Positions 46,530 through 54,777 of a stretch of DNA of 64,000 bases are shown piece by piece (the stretch's first letter is position 1; each line of letters opens with the position of its first letter). The position numbers and the translations under genes are program-made. Origin of the DNA: Ruminococcus champanellensis 18P13 = JCM 17042 (GTDB taxonomy: Bacteria > Bacillota > Clostridia > Oscillospirales > Ruminococcaceae). Location of the stretch: positions 1,640,107 to 1,704,106 of the forward strand of contig NC_021039.1 in assembly GCF_000210095.1 (NCBI RefSeq), in the 5' to 3' direction. The notes under the pieces are model-generated. The model saw nothing but the letters and a program-made list of their open reading frames with translations, had not been told where the DNA came from and ran no database searches.

Positions 46530-46558
46530 TTGCCTTTTCGGTCGGAATGTGGTATAAT
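46530..46558 (+). promoter_or_regulatory. Promoter of the two-component operon
   Basis: TTGCCT (46530-46535), 17 bases, consensus TATAAT (46553-46558). It implies a leader of about 115 bases. Confidence 0.77.
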
Positions 46559-46564
46559 AGAAGC

Positions 46565-46674
46565 ATAAAAAAGCAGTTCTTCCAGGAGCTGCATAGAAAA
46601 CGGCCTCACAGAGAGCAAGCATCTCTGCGGCGCCGGTTCAGGTCATGCCGTTGGGCATGACTCCGGGGAAGGGG
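46565..46674 (+). other. Structured leader RNA of the two-component operon
   Basis: Three stems occur in a row: 46573-46592 (GCAGTTCT with AGGAGCTGC), 46601-46635 (CGGC / GCCG around CAGAGA / TCTCTG) and 46642-46661 (perfect 8 bp GTCATGCC / GGCATGAC, loop GTTG). None has a T-run. The last ends eight bases before the ribosome site AAGGGG. No known riboswitch class was recognised. Confidence 0.5.
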
Positions 46675-46682
46675 TGACCGTT

Positions 46683-47363
46683 TTGCGCATTTTGCTGGTT
46701 GAGGACGAGGTCGGCTTATCCGATGCATTGGTACAGATTTTTGCAAAGAATAAGTATATGACCGACGCCTGCTATGACGGTGTCAGCGGACTGGATAATG
46801 CATTAACCGGCATCCACGATGTGATCATTCTGGACATTATGCTGCCCGGAATGAACGGACTGGAGGTTCTACGGGAGATTCGTCGGAACAAGCTGGAAAC
46901 GCCTGTGATCCTGCTGACCGCAAAGGATGAGATCTCGGATAAGGTGACCGGTCTGGATTACGGTGCGGATGATTATATCACAAAGCCGTTCTCCACCGAG
47001 GAGCTATTGGCACGGATCCGTTCCATCAGCCGGCGCAATCAGCATATGGTCGTGGAGAATGCGCTGACCTTCAGCGACATTACCCTCAATCTCTCCACAT
47101 ATGAGCTGTTCTGCGGTGAGAAATCCATCAAGCTGGGACTCAAGGAGTTCTACATGATGGAGCTTTTGCTGCGCAATGGCAGCATTGTACTAAGCAAGGA
47201 GACCCTGATTGAAAAAATCTGGGGCTATGAATCTGATGCGGAATACAACAATGTGGAGGTATACATATCCTTTCTGCGCAAGAAGCTCACGCATATTGAA
47301 TCCACTGTTTCCATCAAGACGGTGCGTGGTGTGGGATACTGCCTGGAAAGCAAACAGCACTGA
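46683..47363 (+). CDS. OmpR-family response regulator
   Basis: 226 residues. Receiver domain 1-120 with phospho-acceptor Asp51 in VIILDIMLPGMNG and Lys in DDYITKPFST; winged-helix domain 130-226 with the EKIWGYES and VRGVGYCLE motifs. It should bind DNA on phosphorylation by the kinase encoded next. TTG 46683 gives the canonical MRILLVEDE start and has AAGGGG eight bases before; the GTG at 46674 lies on the ribosome site itself. It precedes the kinase by about 50 bases. Confidence 0.92.
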   Translation: MRILLVEDEVGLSDALVQIFAKNKYMTDACYDGVSGLDNALTGIHDVIILDIMLPGMNGLEVLREIRRNKLETPVILLTAKDEISDKVTGLDYGADDYITKPFSTEELLARIRSISRRNQHMVVENALTFSDITLNLSTYELFCGEKSIKLGLKEFYMMELLLRNGSIVLSKETLIEKIWGYESDAEYNNVEVYISFLRKKLTHIESTVSIKTVRGVGYCLESKQH

Positions 47364-47416
47364 CGGGGCAATGCCGTTTTTCTGTACTGTCCCGGGAAAG
47401 GATAACAGCTTCGGCT

Positions 47417-49219
47417 GTGGTGATTGTTGTGATCCGGAAACTGAAACGGCGCTTTGTGTTTGTAAACATGTCCATTCTGACCTGCCTGATGCTTGGCATT
47501 CAGATTGCGGTGTTTACTATGATGTATCGTTCGGAGGTGCGGGTATCTGAACAGATTATGGATCATGTGGCACAGAGCCATATGGACAAGGGCAGAGGAG
47601 AAAAGCCGCCGGAGCCGCGAGGGGATTCTCCCTCCGCATCCATGCCTGCAGGAAGCATACAGCTGGAGTATCATTGGCAGGAACAGGCGGCTTCTGCTCT
47701 GACCTATGAGGATGCACAGCCGGAGGATCCCTCCGGACAGGGATGGGATGGAGACCAGCCGGAGGAAAACCAGGGGCAGTGGAATGACCAGTGGCATTTT
47801 GACCGGTACGGCGCATGGCATCCGTGGCCCCAGTATCCGGATAGACCCTATGATCCCTGGAGTCCCTGGGGACCGCCGCCGGAGGAGCCATGGGTAACGG
47901 AACCGACGGCTACGGATGCGCCGCTTCCAACGGAAACCACTGCGGCTCCTGTCCAGACGCAGCCGGAAACGGAGCCGGAAACAGAGCCGCCGGTGCAGAC
48001 CAGGGAACAGCCGGTGATCGTGACCCGGACTCCGGAGCCGGTTCCGGAGCCGACTTCTGCAACGGAGGCGCCTGTAGCGGATACCACGGAAACGGCACCG
48101 CCGGAAACAACGGCTGTGCCGGAAACCACCCGGCGCACCATGGCATCCATGGCGACTGCAGAGCCGGTGGACAAGGAAATGGGCATGTATATGCGCAATT
48201 CCGTGTATGTTTCTCTCAGCAGCAGCAACGTGATCGAAAGCGCCATGTCCCAGTTCGGGGTAGAGAATGACATGGACACCGTATCCCTTGCCATCAATCA
48301 GGTGCTGGAAAGCGGCAAGGAGCGGGGCACGATCAAGGTGGGGGATATCCACTACCGGTATTGCAAGACCCAGCCCGGCCCGGATCATTCCTATGGGGTG
48401 GTGCTGCTGGATCGTTCTGTGGAGCTTTCCACCCTGAGCCGCCTGTTGGTGATCTTTGTAATCATCGGCGTGGTAGGGCTGATGCTGATCTTTGTAATCA
48501 GTGTGGCGCTTGCCAACTGGACCATCCGACCCATTGAGCAGGCATGGGAAAAGCAGAAGCAGTTTGTGGCGGATGCATCCCATGAGCTGAAAACACCATT
48601 GGCGGTGATCTCTGCCAATACGGATGTGGTGCTGTCCAATCCCAACGATCTGGTGCATAACCAGGAGAAATTCCTCAATTACATTAAGGATGAAACCGTC
48701 CGCATGACCCGGCTGGTGGGCAATCTGCTGTTTATCGCCAAATCCGATGCCAAGCAGCTGAAGTCCGCCCCCCAGAGCTTTGATATGAGTGATCTGGTTT
48801 CCAGCGTATGCCTGGTGTTCGAGCCGTTGGCGTTTGAACAGGAAAAGACGCTGGAGACCTCGATCCAGGCGCATATATCCTATGTGGGGGATCAGGATCG
48901 GATCAAGCAGCTGCTGACCATCCTGCTGGACAATGCGTTGCTGCATTCTACGGAGCATGCCCACATTCAGGTATCCCTGAGCCAGGATTGTCAGCAAAAG
49001 ATCCGGCTGGCGGTGTCCAACTCTGCACAGGACATTCCGCCGGATAAGCTGGAAAAGCTGTTTGACCGGTTTTACCGGCTGGATGAATCCCGGGCAAAGC
49101 GCACAGGCGGCTCCGGTCTGGGGCTGAATATTGCGCAGACCATCGTGCAGAACCATGGGGGTACCATTGTTGCCCACAGCGGGCAGGGCGTTGTGACCTT
49201 TATCACAACGCTGCCCTGA
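47417..49219 (+). CDS. Sensor histidine kinase with a long low-complexity outer region
   Basis: 600 residues. Membrane helix 1 about 17-37; a large outer segment about 40-335 dominated by Pro, Thr, Glu and Trp-containing low-complexity sequence (PQYPDRPYDPWSPWGPPPEE); helix 2 about 337-360; HAMP-like linker; HisKA with phospho-acceptor His389 in ASHELKTPLAVI; ATPase with LLTILLDNALLH, GGSGLGLNIAQTIV. The start is uncertain (GTG 47417, 47420 or 47429; AAAGGA lies about 14 bases upstream). Partner of the preceding regulator; what it senses is unknown. Confidence 0.9.
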   Translation: MVIVVIRKLKRRFVFVNMSILTCLMLGIQIAVFTMMYRSEVRVSEQIMDHVAQSHMDKGRGEKPPEPRGDSPSASMPAGSIQLEYHWQEQAASALTYEDAQPEDPSGQGWDGDQPEENQGQWNDQWHFDRYGAWHPWPQYPDRPYDPWSPWGPPPEEPWVTEPTATDAPLPTETTAAPVQTQPETEPETEPPVQTREQPVIVTRTPEPVPEPTSATEAPVADTTETAPPETTAVPETTRRTMASMATAEPVDKEMGMYMRNSVYVSLSSSNVIESAMSQFGVENDMDTVSLAINQVLESGKERGTIKVGDIHYRYCKTQPGPDHSYGVVLLDRSVELSTLSRLLVIFVIIGVVGLMLIFVISVALANWTIRPIEQAWEKQKQFVADASHELKTPLAVISANTDVVLSNPNDLVHNQEKFLNYIKDETVRMTRLVGNLLFIAKSDAKQLKSAPQSFDMSDLVSSVCLVFEPLAFEQEKTLETSIQAHISYVGDQDRIKQLLTILLDNALLHSTEHAHIQVSLSQDCQQKIRLAVSNSAQDIPPDKLEKLFDRFYRLDESRAKRTGGSGLGLNIAQTIVQNHGGTIVAHSGQGVVTFITTLP

Positions 49220-49251
49220 CCGCAGCTGATTTCCCGAAAGGAACGTTTACG

Positions 49252-49827
49252 ATGAAACAAGTGATCTTAGCATCAGCTTCCCCCCGGCGCCAGTCCCTGC
49301 TGAAGCTGGTGGTTCCGGATTTTTCGGTGTATCCGGCAGATATAGACGAGCAGCTCCCTGTCGGTATCCAGGCATGTGATGCGGCGGAGCATCTTGCAAA
49401 GCAGAAGGCAGCAGCGATAGCTGCGGACTATCCGGACTCCATCGTGATCGGCTGTGACACGGTGGTAGTGATCGGGGATCAGATCCTGGGAAAGCCAACT
49501 GACCCGGAGGATTGCCGCCGGATGATGCACCTGCTGTCCGGCAAGACGCACCAGGTGTATACGGGTGTGGCATTGCAGCAGGGGGATCGGCGCAGGAGCT
49601 TTACCGTGTGTACGGATGTACGGTTCTACGCCCTGTCCGACGGGGAGATCGACCGGTATATTGCCACAGGCGAACCATTTGACAAGGCCGGGGGCTATGG
49701 CATTCAGGGGTTGGGCGCCCTGCTGATTGAGGAGATCTGCGGGGACTACTACAACGTAGTGGGGCTGCCCATATCCCGATTGCTGCGGGAGCTTGCGGAT
49801 TTTTCTGAATGGAGCGGCAGCGTATGA
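49252..49827 (+). CDS. maf: Maf family nucleotide pyrophosphatase
   Basis: 191 residues. ILASASPRRQSLLKLVV, the SxSPRR-type loop, VIGCDTVVV and GKPTDPEDCRRMM are Maf motifs. Maf proteins hydrolyse non-canonical or dTTP/UTP-type nucleotides and affect cell division. It lies 32 bases after the kinase gene and overlaps the next gene by ATGA. Confidence 0.95.
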   Translation: MKQVILASASPRRQSLLKLVVPDFSVYPADIDEQLPVGIQACDAAEHLAKQKAAAIAADYPDSIVIGCDTVVVIGDQILGKPTDPEDCRRMMHLLSGKTHQVYTGVALQQGDRRRSFTVCTDVRFYALSDGEIDRYIATGEPFDKAGGYGIQGLGALLIEEICGDYYNVVGLPISRLLRELADFSEWSGSV

Positions 49828-50597
49828 GCAGACAGTGCATCAGTCTGCTGTTGAGTACTGCCATGTTGACCGGTTTGTATGGTGTGCAAGCGGAGGCAGC
49901 ATCCGGATTGACCTACAGCTTGCGTGCGGAGCAGCAGGTGTTTTATACGGCACAGCTTTCCAGCCAGGATATCTCCCTGACTGTTGCCATGCAGATTGCA
50001 GAGGATCCGGGCACTGCCGGGATCAATGCGGCGTTTGGGGCGGATGCGCCCCTGGAGATCAGGGGGCTGTCCTTTGCGGAGCCATACTGCTATGGTAGCG
50101 GCAGGGCAGGGGCAGAGGATCAGTGCCGGGTAACATCTCCCCGGTCTGCCAGACTCCTGTGGTATACCTCCAACAACGGGGCAAATGAAGTCATATATGA
50201 TGCGGCACTGCCCTTTGCGATTTTGTCAGTGGTAATCCCACAGGGCACACCTGCCGGGGAATATCAAATTTCGTTTGATCCTACAGCGACGGATGCCTGC
50301 AATCAGGATCGGGAACTGTTGTCTTGTACCCTGGAGGATCTGACGGTGACGGTGCTGGAGGGCAAGCCGGACTATCTGCGGGGTGATGCGGACGGCAATG
50401 GTACAGTGGAGGTTGCGGATGCTGTAGAGGTTCTGCAATACTGTGCAGAGGCTGCCGTCGGGCAAACGCCGGATCAGTCCTACGCCTGGCTTTGCGGCGC
50501 AGATGCAACCGAAAACGGTACAGTGGAGGTTGCGGATGCAGTTGCCATTCTGCAATACTGTGCCCGGACATTGGTGGATCCGAATCCGCAATGGTGA
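49824..50597 (+). CDS. Secreted cohesin-like / dockerin protein, possible adaptor scaffoldin
   Basis: 257 residues. Signal peptide about 1-27; an N-terminal domain of about 150 residues with a beta-sandwich character (GTAGINAAFGADAPLEIRGL, later VIPQGTPAGEYQISFD), similar in layout to a cohesin; C-terminal dockerin about 188-255 whose two repeats, DADGNGTVEVADAVEVLQYC and DATENGTVEVADAVAILQYC, are nearly identical. A single cohesin plus a dockerin is the build of small adaptor scaffoldins (ScaC type). GGAG at 9 bases before ATG 49824. The cohesin reading is uncertain; a different sugar-binding or unknown domain is the alternative. Confidence 0.7.
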   Translation: MSRQCISLLLSTAMLTGLYGVQAEAASGLTYSLRAEQQVFYTAQLSSQDISLTVAMQIAEDPGTAGINAAFGADAPLEIRGLSFAEPYCYGSGRAGAEDQCRVTSPRSARLLWYTSNNGANEVIYDAALPFAILSVVIPQGTPAGEYQISFDPTATDACNQDRELLSCTLEDLTVTVLEGKPDYLRGDADGNGTVEVADAVEVLQYCAEAAVGQTPDQSYAWLCGADATENGTVEVADAVAILQYCARTLVDPNPQW

Positions 50598-50603
50598 ATC
50601 AGC

Positions 50604-50635
50604 ACGACCCATGGAATCCATGGGTCGTTTTTTTG
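50604..50635 (+). terminator. Rho-independent terminator after the dockerin protein gene
   Basis: 11-bp stem ACGACCCATGG / CCATGGGTCGT, loop AAT, then TTTTTTTG. Confidence 0.92.
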
Positions 50636-50691
50636 TATTCGGACGTATACTTGACCCGGGTCTGCATATACTTTTTCAGAGGTGAAAATGT

Positions 50692-51165
50692 ATGAAGATC
50701 GAGGGGAAAAAGCTGCTGCTGGCTCTGGTGATCCCCCTGGGAGTAGGAGGGCTGTCCGCCTGGGTGACTCGGGATGCCATGGAGCAGTATGGGGGGCTTG
50801 TCCAGCCGCCGCTTGCACCGCCCGGTTGGATCTTTCCGGTGGTGTGGGGCATATTGTTCGTCTTGATGGGCATTTCTTCTTATCTGATCCATACTGCCCA
50901 GGTGCTGCCCCAGCCCCGTGCCAGAGCCATGTACTGGTATTATGGACAGCTGGCGGTAAATTTCTTCTGGAGCGTGCTGTTTTTCAATTTACAGGGCTAT
51001 CTGGGGGCATTCATCTGGCTTTGCCTGCTGTGGGTATGGGTGCTGGTGATGATCCGTGGGTTTTGGCGGATCCGCCCGATGGCAGGGATTTTGCAGCTGC
51101 CCTATCTGGCGTGGATCACCTTTGCAGGATATCTGAACTTCGGTGTATGGTATCTGAATCGATAA
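50692..51165 (+). CDS. tspO: TspO/MBR family protein
   Basis: 157 residues with five membrane helices. PPLAPPGWIFPVVWGILFVL, the conserved WP-rich helix and ALWVW-like region in LLWVWVLVMIRGFW fit TspO, a family that binds porphyrins and related ligands in the membrane. Function here is unknown; a link to tetrapyrroles, including corrinoid precursors, would be speculation. AGAGGTG precedes ATG 50692. Confidence 0.9.
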   Translation: MKIEGKKLLLALVIPLGVGGLSAWVTRDAMEQYGGLVQPPLAPPGWIFPVVWGILFVLMGISSYLIHTAQVLPQPRARAMYWYYGQLAVNFFWSVLFFNLQGYLGAFIWLCLLWVWVLVMIRGFWRIRPMAGILQLPYLAWITFAGYLNFGVWYLNR

Positions 51166-51168
51166 AAA

Positions 51169-51197
51169 CAGCGTCCCGTGGATTCCATGGGACGCTG
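51169..51197. terminator. Bidirectional terminator between tspO and addA
   Basis: AGCGTCCC / GGGACGCT stem (51169-51176 with 51190-51197) with a T-rich side on the plus strand and A-rich side on the other, between convergent genes. Confidence 0.78.
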
Positions 51198-51213
51198 TCT
51201 GTGTACTGTGGGA

Positions 51214-54200
51214 TCATGTAGCTTCTTCCGGCAAGGGGATTGCCCGGTTCAGATGGAAGGAATACAGTACGGTTTCCTTCACGGGCTTCTGGTGCAGCAG
51301 TGCCAGGGTGCGCCGATACAGCAACAGCTGACGCTGATAGCGTTCCGTGAGCATCTCGCCCCCCTGTACATAGTCCGTTTTGTAATCCACGAGAACCAGT
51401 CCGTCCGGTTCCTCAAATACCAGATCCATAATGCCGCTGAGCATGGCGTTGGTGCCGGTGTACTGGGGCTGATCCAGAAGCTGCAAATCGCTGATCCGTA
51501 CCAGGAATTTTCGCTCCCGCCACACATGCTCTGCTTGGCGGATCCGTTCATACAAGGGGGATGCAAAGAATGCCCGGATCCGGTTCAGATCTAGGGAATC
51601 CGCCTGCCGTCGGGTCAGATGTCCATCCTCCGTCAGGCGCTGCCGCTCCGCATCCGGATCCTGTGCAGCGACAGCAAAATCTGCGTATTGCAGGAACGCA
51701 TGCAGGGCGGTACCCTTTTCTGCTCCGGTGAGGGCGGTTTCCTCCGCCATGAATCTGGGACGGCGCAGTGCCAGATTTACCGCATCCTCATCCTTGGACA
51801 GGGCGGAAACGCTGGTCTTGGATGGGATGCCCATGAGCCGGTCGTCATACACTGCTGCAAACTGCATCCGCAGGGCGGTGACCATGGCTGGATCCGGTTT
51901 TGGATATGCAGCAGGCGTCGGCGTATCCTGTTCCGTGGCATCGCTGCTGTCCTCCGGATGCAGGATCTCCATGGGCACAGCCGGCTGCAGGGGGCAGGGG
52001 GGCATCTGGCATGCTTCCCGGAGGGGGGCAGCATTTTCTGCGGTCAGCAGTGCCATCCACAGCCAGTCTGCCATGCAGTTTGCTGAGGCGGCAATGGAAG
52101 GTGTCACCCTGCCGGATGCGGCAATGGCTGCACCAAGGCGAAATGCCTGTTTTTTGCGGGCATCATTCAGCCGCAACGGCAAAAACAGCTTGTCCTTTGC
52201 CCGGGTCAGTGCCACATACAGCAGCCGCAGTTCCTCGCTTTTGGCGTAGCTTTCCCGCTGCATGGAAATGGCTGCATAGGGCAGGGTTTTGTACCGGGTA
52301 TAAACAGTCGGATCCTGGAGCCGGAACCCGAAGCCGTACTCCTGTAAAAACTGAAAGGCTGCCCGGTCATCCTGATGATTGAAATCTGTTTCGGATTCTG
52401 CCAGGAACACAAAGGGAAATTCCAGTCCCTTGGATTTGTGGATGGTTTTGATGGCTACCACGTCTTCCGAGCCGGAAACCGCAGTGCCGGGCTGAAAGTC
52501 CTTTCCCCGGGCAGAAACCTGTGCAATGTAATGCAGAAAGCCGGACAGCCCTCCACCGCTGGCAGTCTCATAGTTTCGGGCGTAGGTCAGCATCAGCCGC
52601 AGGTTTGCCTGCTTTTTTGCTCCGTCGCTGTACCGCTGCATCACCGAGAGGAAGTCCGTGCTTTCATAGATCCGCCGGATCAGCCGCTCCGGGGTGTCCT
52701 GCATGGCATACATCCGGAATGCCTGCAAGGCATTGTAGAACCCCTTTGTCTTTTCGTACATGGCTCCGGTCAGCAACGGTTGGGCGTCTGCTGCGCCGGT
52801 TTCGCCGATGCCCCGGCAGATGGCAGCATACAGAGAGACTTTGGGCGCCAGCAGCCGCAGCTGGGTCAGCTCATCCATATCGAATCGGAACATGGGGGAC
52901 AGGAGCACTGCCGCCATGGCTGTATCCTGGGGGGGATTGTCAATGATCCGCAGCAGATTCAGCAGCAGAGTGATCTCCCTGGCTTTCAGATATGCCGCCG
53001 CTTCCTCGGAATAGGCAGCCACCCCCTGCTCTGCCAGCGCCTGGACGTAGACGCTGCCCTTTGCCTTGTTTCGCATGAGAATGCAGAAATCCCTTGGCGT
53101 ACAGGGTCGGGTATGATTCGCTCCGTCGGACACAGGTGCACCCTCTCGGAGCATCCGGGCAATACGCTTGGCGATGTATGCTGCCTCCGGGTTTGTGTCT
53201 TGCTCTCCGTCTTCCAGCAGGGCGATCTCCGTATTCCTGGGGGTTTCCGCAAAGGCGGCGCCCTGATGCAGCGCCTCCTCACTAGTGTATGCCACCTCTC
53301 CAACCTGAGGGGTCATCAGCGTGCTGAACAGGAAGTTCACCATGGCGATGACTTCCGGACTGCTGCGGAAATTCCGGTTCAGCAGGATGCAGGCGTTTTC
53401 CCCATCATCCTTGCCGGTGTAGGGCTTGAATGCCTGCATGGTACGGATGAAATTCCGGGGATTTGCCAGCCGGAACCGGTAGATTGCCTGCTTCACATCC
53501 CCCACCATGAATAAGTTATCCCCGTTGGCAACAGCACTGCCCTTGTGGGAGATCAGCTTGAAGATCAGATCCTGCTTGTTGTTGGTGTCCTGGAATTCGT
53601 CGATCATGATGATCTGGTAAAACTCTGACAGTTCCTTGGCAAGTGCAGTTTGTTGGATGGTTCCGTCCGCCTGGCATGTTCCCAGCAGGGACAGGGCAAG
53701 CTGCTCCGCATCCGTAAAGCCAATGGCGTTTTTATCGCACTTCATCTCCCAGAGCCGGTCGTCCAGCTGCTGCAAAAACGCATGCAGTACCGGAATCAGC
53801 CTGCAATGGGCGTCCAGATCCTCCTGCCGGTGGCACAGCAGGGAAACAGCTTCTGTTTGCAGATCTTTCATGATCTTTTTCCCATCGTCCCGGAGCGCCT
53901 TTGCAAGCTCCCGCTTTTCCGGATCCGTACAGGTTTTGGTCACACGGGGAAAGGAGGCAAAGGACAGGGCGTTGAGCAGGGCGGCACACCGATCCGGATC
54001 CTTCTCTGTGCATGCCTTTTGCAGCAGGGTCAGCTGCTCCTGCTCGGTGATCAGAAATGCCGTCAGTTTTTCCTGATTTACCTCTGCGGACAGGCGGATC
54101 GCTTCATCCAGCCGCTGGATGCATGCAGCAATGGTCTGCCCCAGATTGTCCAGGTACATGTGGACAAAGGTGTCGTTCCGGTATTGTTCTGTCAGCTGCT

Positions 54201-54777
54201 CCATCCGCTGTAAACCAAAGGGCAGCCCCATGACGCACCGGTACAGCTCCGTCAGCAGGTTTTCCAGTTCTGCGTCCGTCCGACCGCTGAACCGGTCGCA
54301 CAGAAGCTGCATATCCCCCTGCCGTGCCGGGTCTGCGTACCATGCCTCCATGATGTCCGCCAGTCCCCGGCTGACCATCATGTTCATTTCCGTTTCCTCC
54401 AGGATCCGGAAGGTAGGAGTAATGTCCAGTTCGGCGCAGTGATCCCGGATCAGATCAAAGCAGAAGGAGTGAATGGTACAGATTTTGGCGCATTGCAGCT
54501 GGCTTTGCTGCTGCCGCAGCCATACGTTCCGGGGATCCTGTGCGATGCACTGGGTCAGGGCATGCTCCAGCCGGGATTTCATCTCTGCTGCTGCATCGTT
54601 GGTAAATGTAACGACAGCAAGTCGTGCGGCACTGACCGGATGCTCCGGATCCGTCAGCTGTCGGATCAGCCGCTCCACCAGCACGGAGGTTTTACCACTG
54701 CCTGCGGCGGCGGATACCAGAAAGGAGGCACCCCGGGCATTGATTGCCTGCTGCTGCTCCGGTGTCCAGTTACGCAT
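51214..54777 (-). CDS. addA: ATP-dependent nuclease subunit A
   Basis: 1187 residues. UvrD-type helicase with Walker A SAAAGSGKTSVLVERLI near residue 20 and Walker B IMIDEFQDTNN, UvrD-like C motifs and a C-terminal PD-(D/E)XK nuclease with LVDYKTDYV near 1140. AddA works with AddB to process double-strand breaks for RecA loading. ATG 54777 has AAAGGAGGAATC before it; the frame is open upstream but inside addB. It overlaps addB by 8 bases. Confidence 0.97.
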   Translation of the reverse strand: MRNWTPEQQQAINARGASFLVSAAAGSGKTSVLVERLIRQLTDPEHPVSAARLAVVTFTNDAAAEMKSRLEHALTQCIAQDPRNVWLRQQQSQLQCAKICTIHSFCFDLIRDHCAELDITPTFRILEETEMNMMVSRGLADIMEAWYADPARQGDMQLLCDRFSGRTDAELENLLTELYRCVMGLPFGLQRMEQLTEQYRNDTFVHMYLDNLGQTIAACIQRLDEAIRLSAEVNQEKLTAFLITEQEQLTLLQKACTEKDPDRCAALLNALSFASFPRVTKTCTDPEKRELAKALRDDGKKIMKDLQTEAVSLLCHRQEDLDAHCRLIPVLHAFLQQLDDRLWEMKCDKNAIGFTDAEQLALSLLGTCQADGTIQQTALAKELSEFYQIIMIDEFQDTNNKQDLIFKLISHKGSAVANGDNLFMVGDVKQAIYRFRLANPRNFIRTMQAFKPYTGKDDGENACILLNRNFRSSPEVIAMVNFLFSTLMTPQVGEVAYTSEEALHQGAAFAETPRNTEIALLEDGEQDTNPEAAYIAKRIARMLREGAPVSDGANHTRPCTPRDFCILMRNKAKGSVYVQALAEQGVAAYSEEAAAYLKAREITLLLNLLRIIDNPPQDTAMAAVLLSPMFRFDMDELTQLRLLAPKVSLYAAICRGIGETGAADAQPLLTGAMYEKTKGFYNALQAFRMYAMQDTPERLIRRIYESTDFLSVMQRYSDGAKKQANLRLMLTYARNYETASGGGLSGFLHYIAQVSARGKDFQPGTAVSGSEDVVAIKTIHKSKGLEFPFVFLAESETDFNHQDDRAAFQFLQEYGFGFRLQDPTVYTRYKTLPYAAISMQRESYAKSEELRLLYVALTRAKDKLFLPLRLNDARKKQAFRLGAAIAASGRVTPSIAASANCMADWLWMALLTAENAAPLREACQMPPCPLQPAVPMEILHPEDSSDATEQDTPTPAAYPKPDPAMVTALRMQFAAVYDDRLMGIPSKTSVSALSKDEDAVNLALRRPRFMAEETALTGAEKGTALHAFLQYADFAVAAQDPDAERQRLTEDGHLTRRQADSLDLNRIRAFFASPLYERIRQAEHVWRERKFLVRISDLQLLDQPQYTGTNAMLSGIMDLVFEEPDGLVLVDYKTDYVQGGEMLTERYQRQLLLYRRTLALLHQKPVKETVLYSFHLNRAIPLPEEAT

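Noticed and set aside
47225-49177. Minus-strand frame opposite the histidine kinase
   Set aside because: Arg/Cys/His-rich shadow of a kinase gene with HisKA and ATPase motifs on the plus strand.
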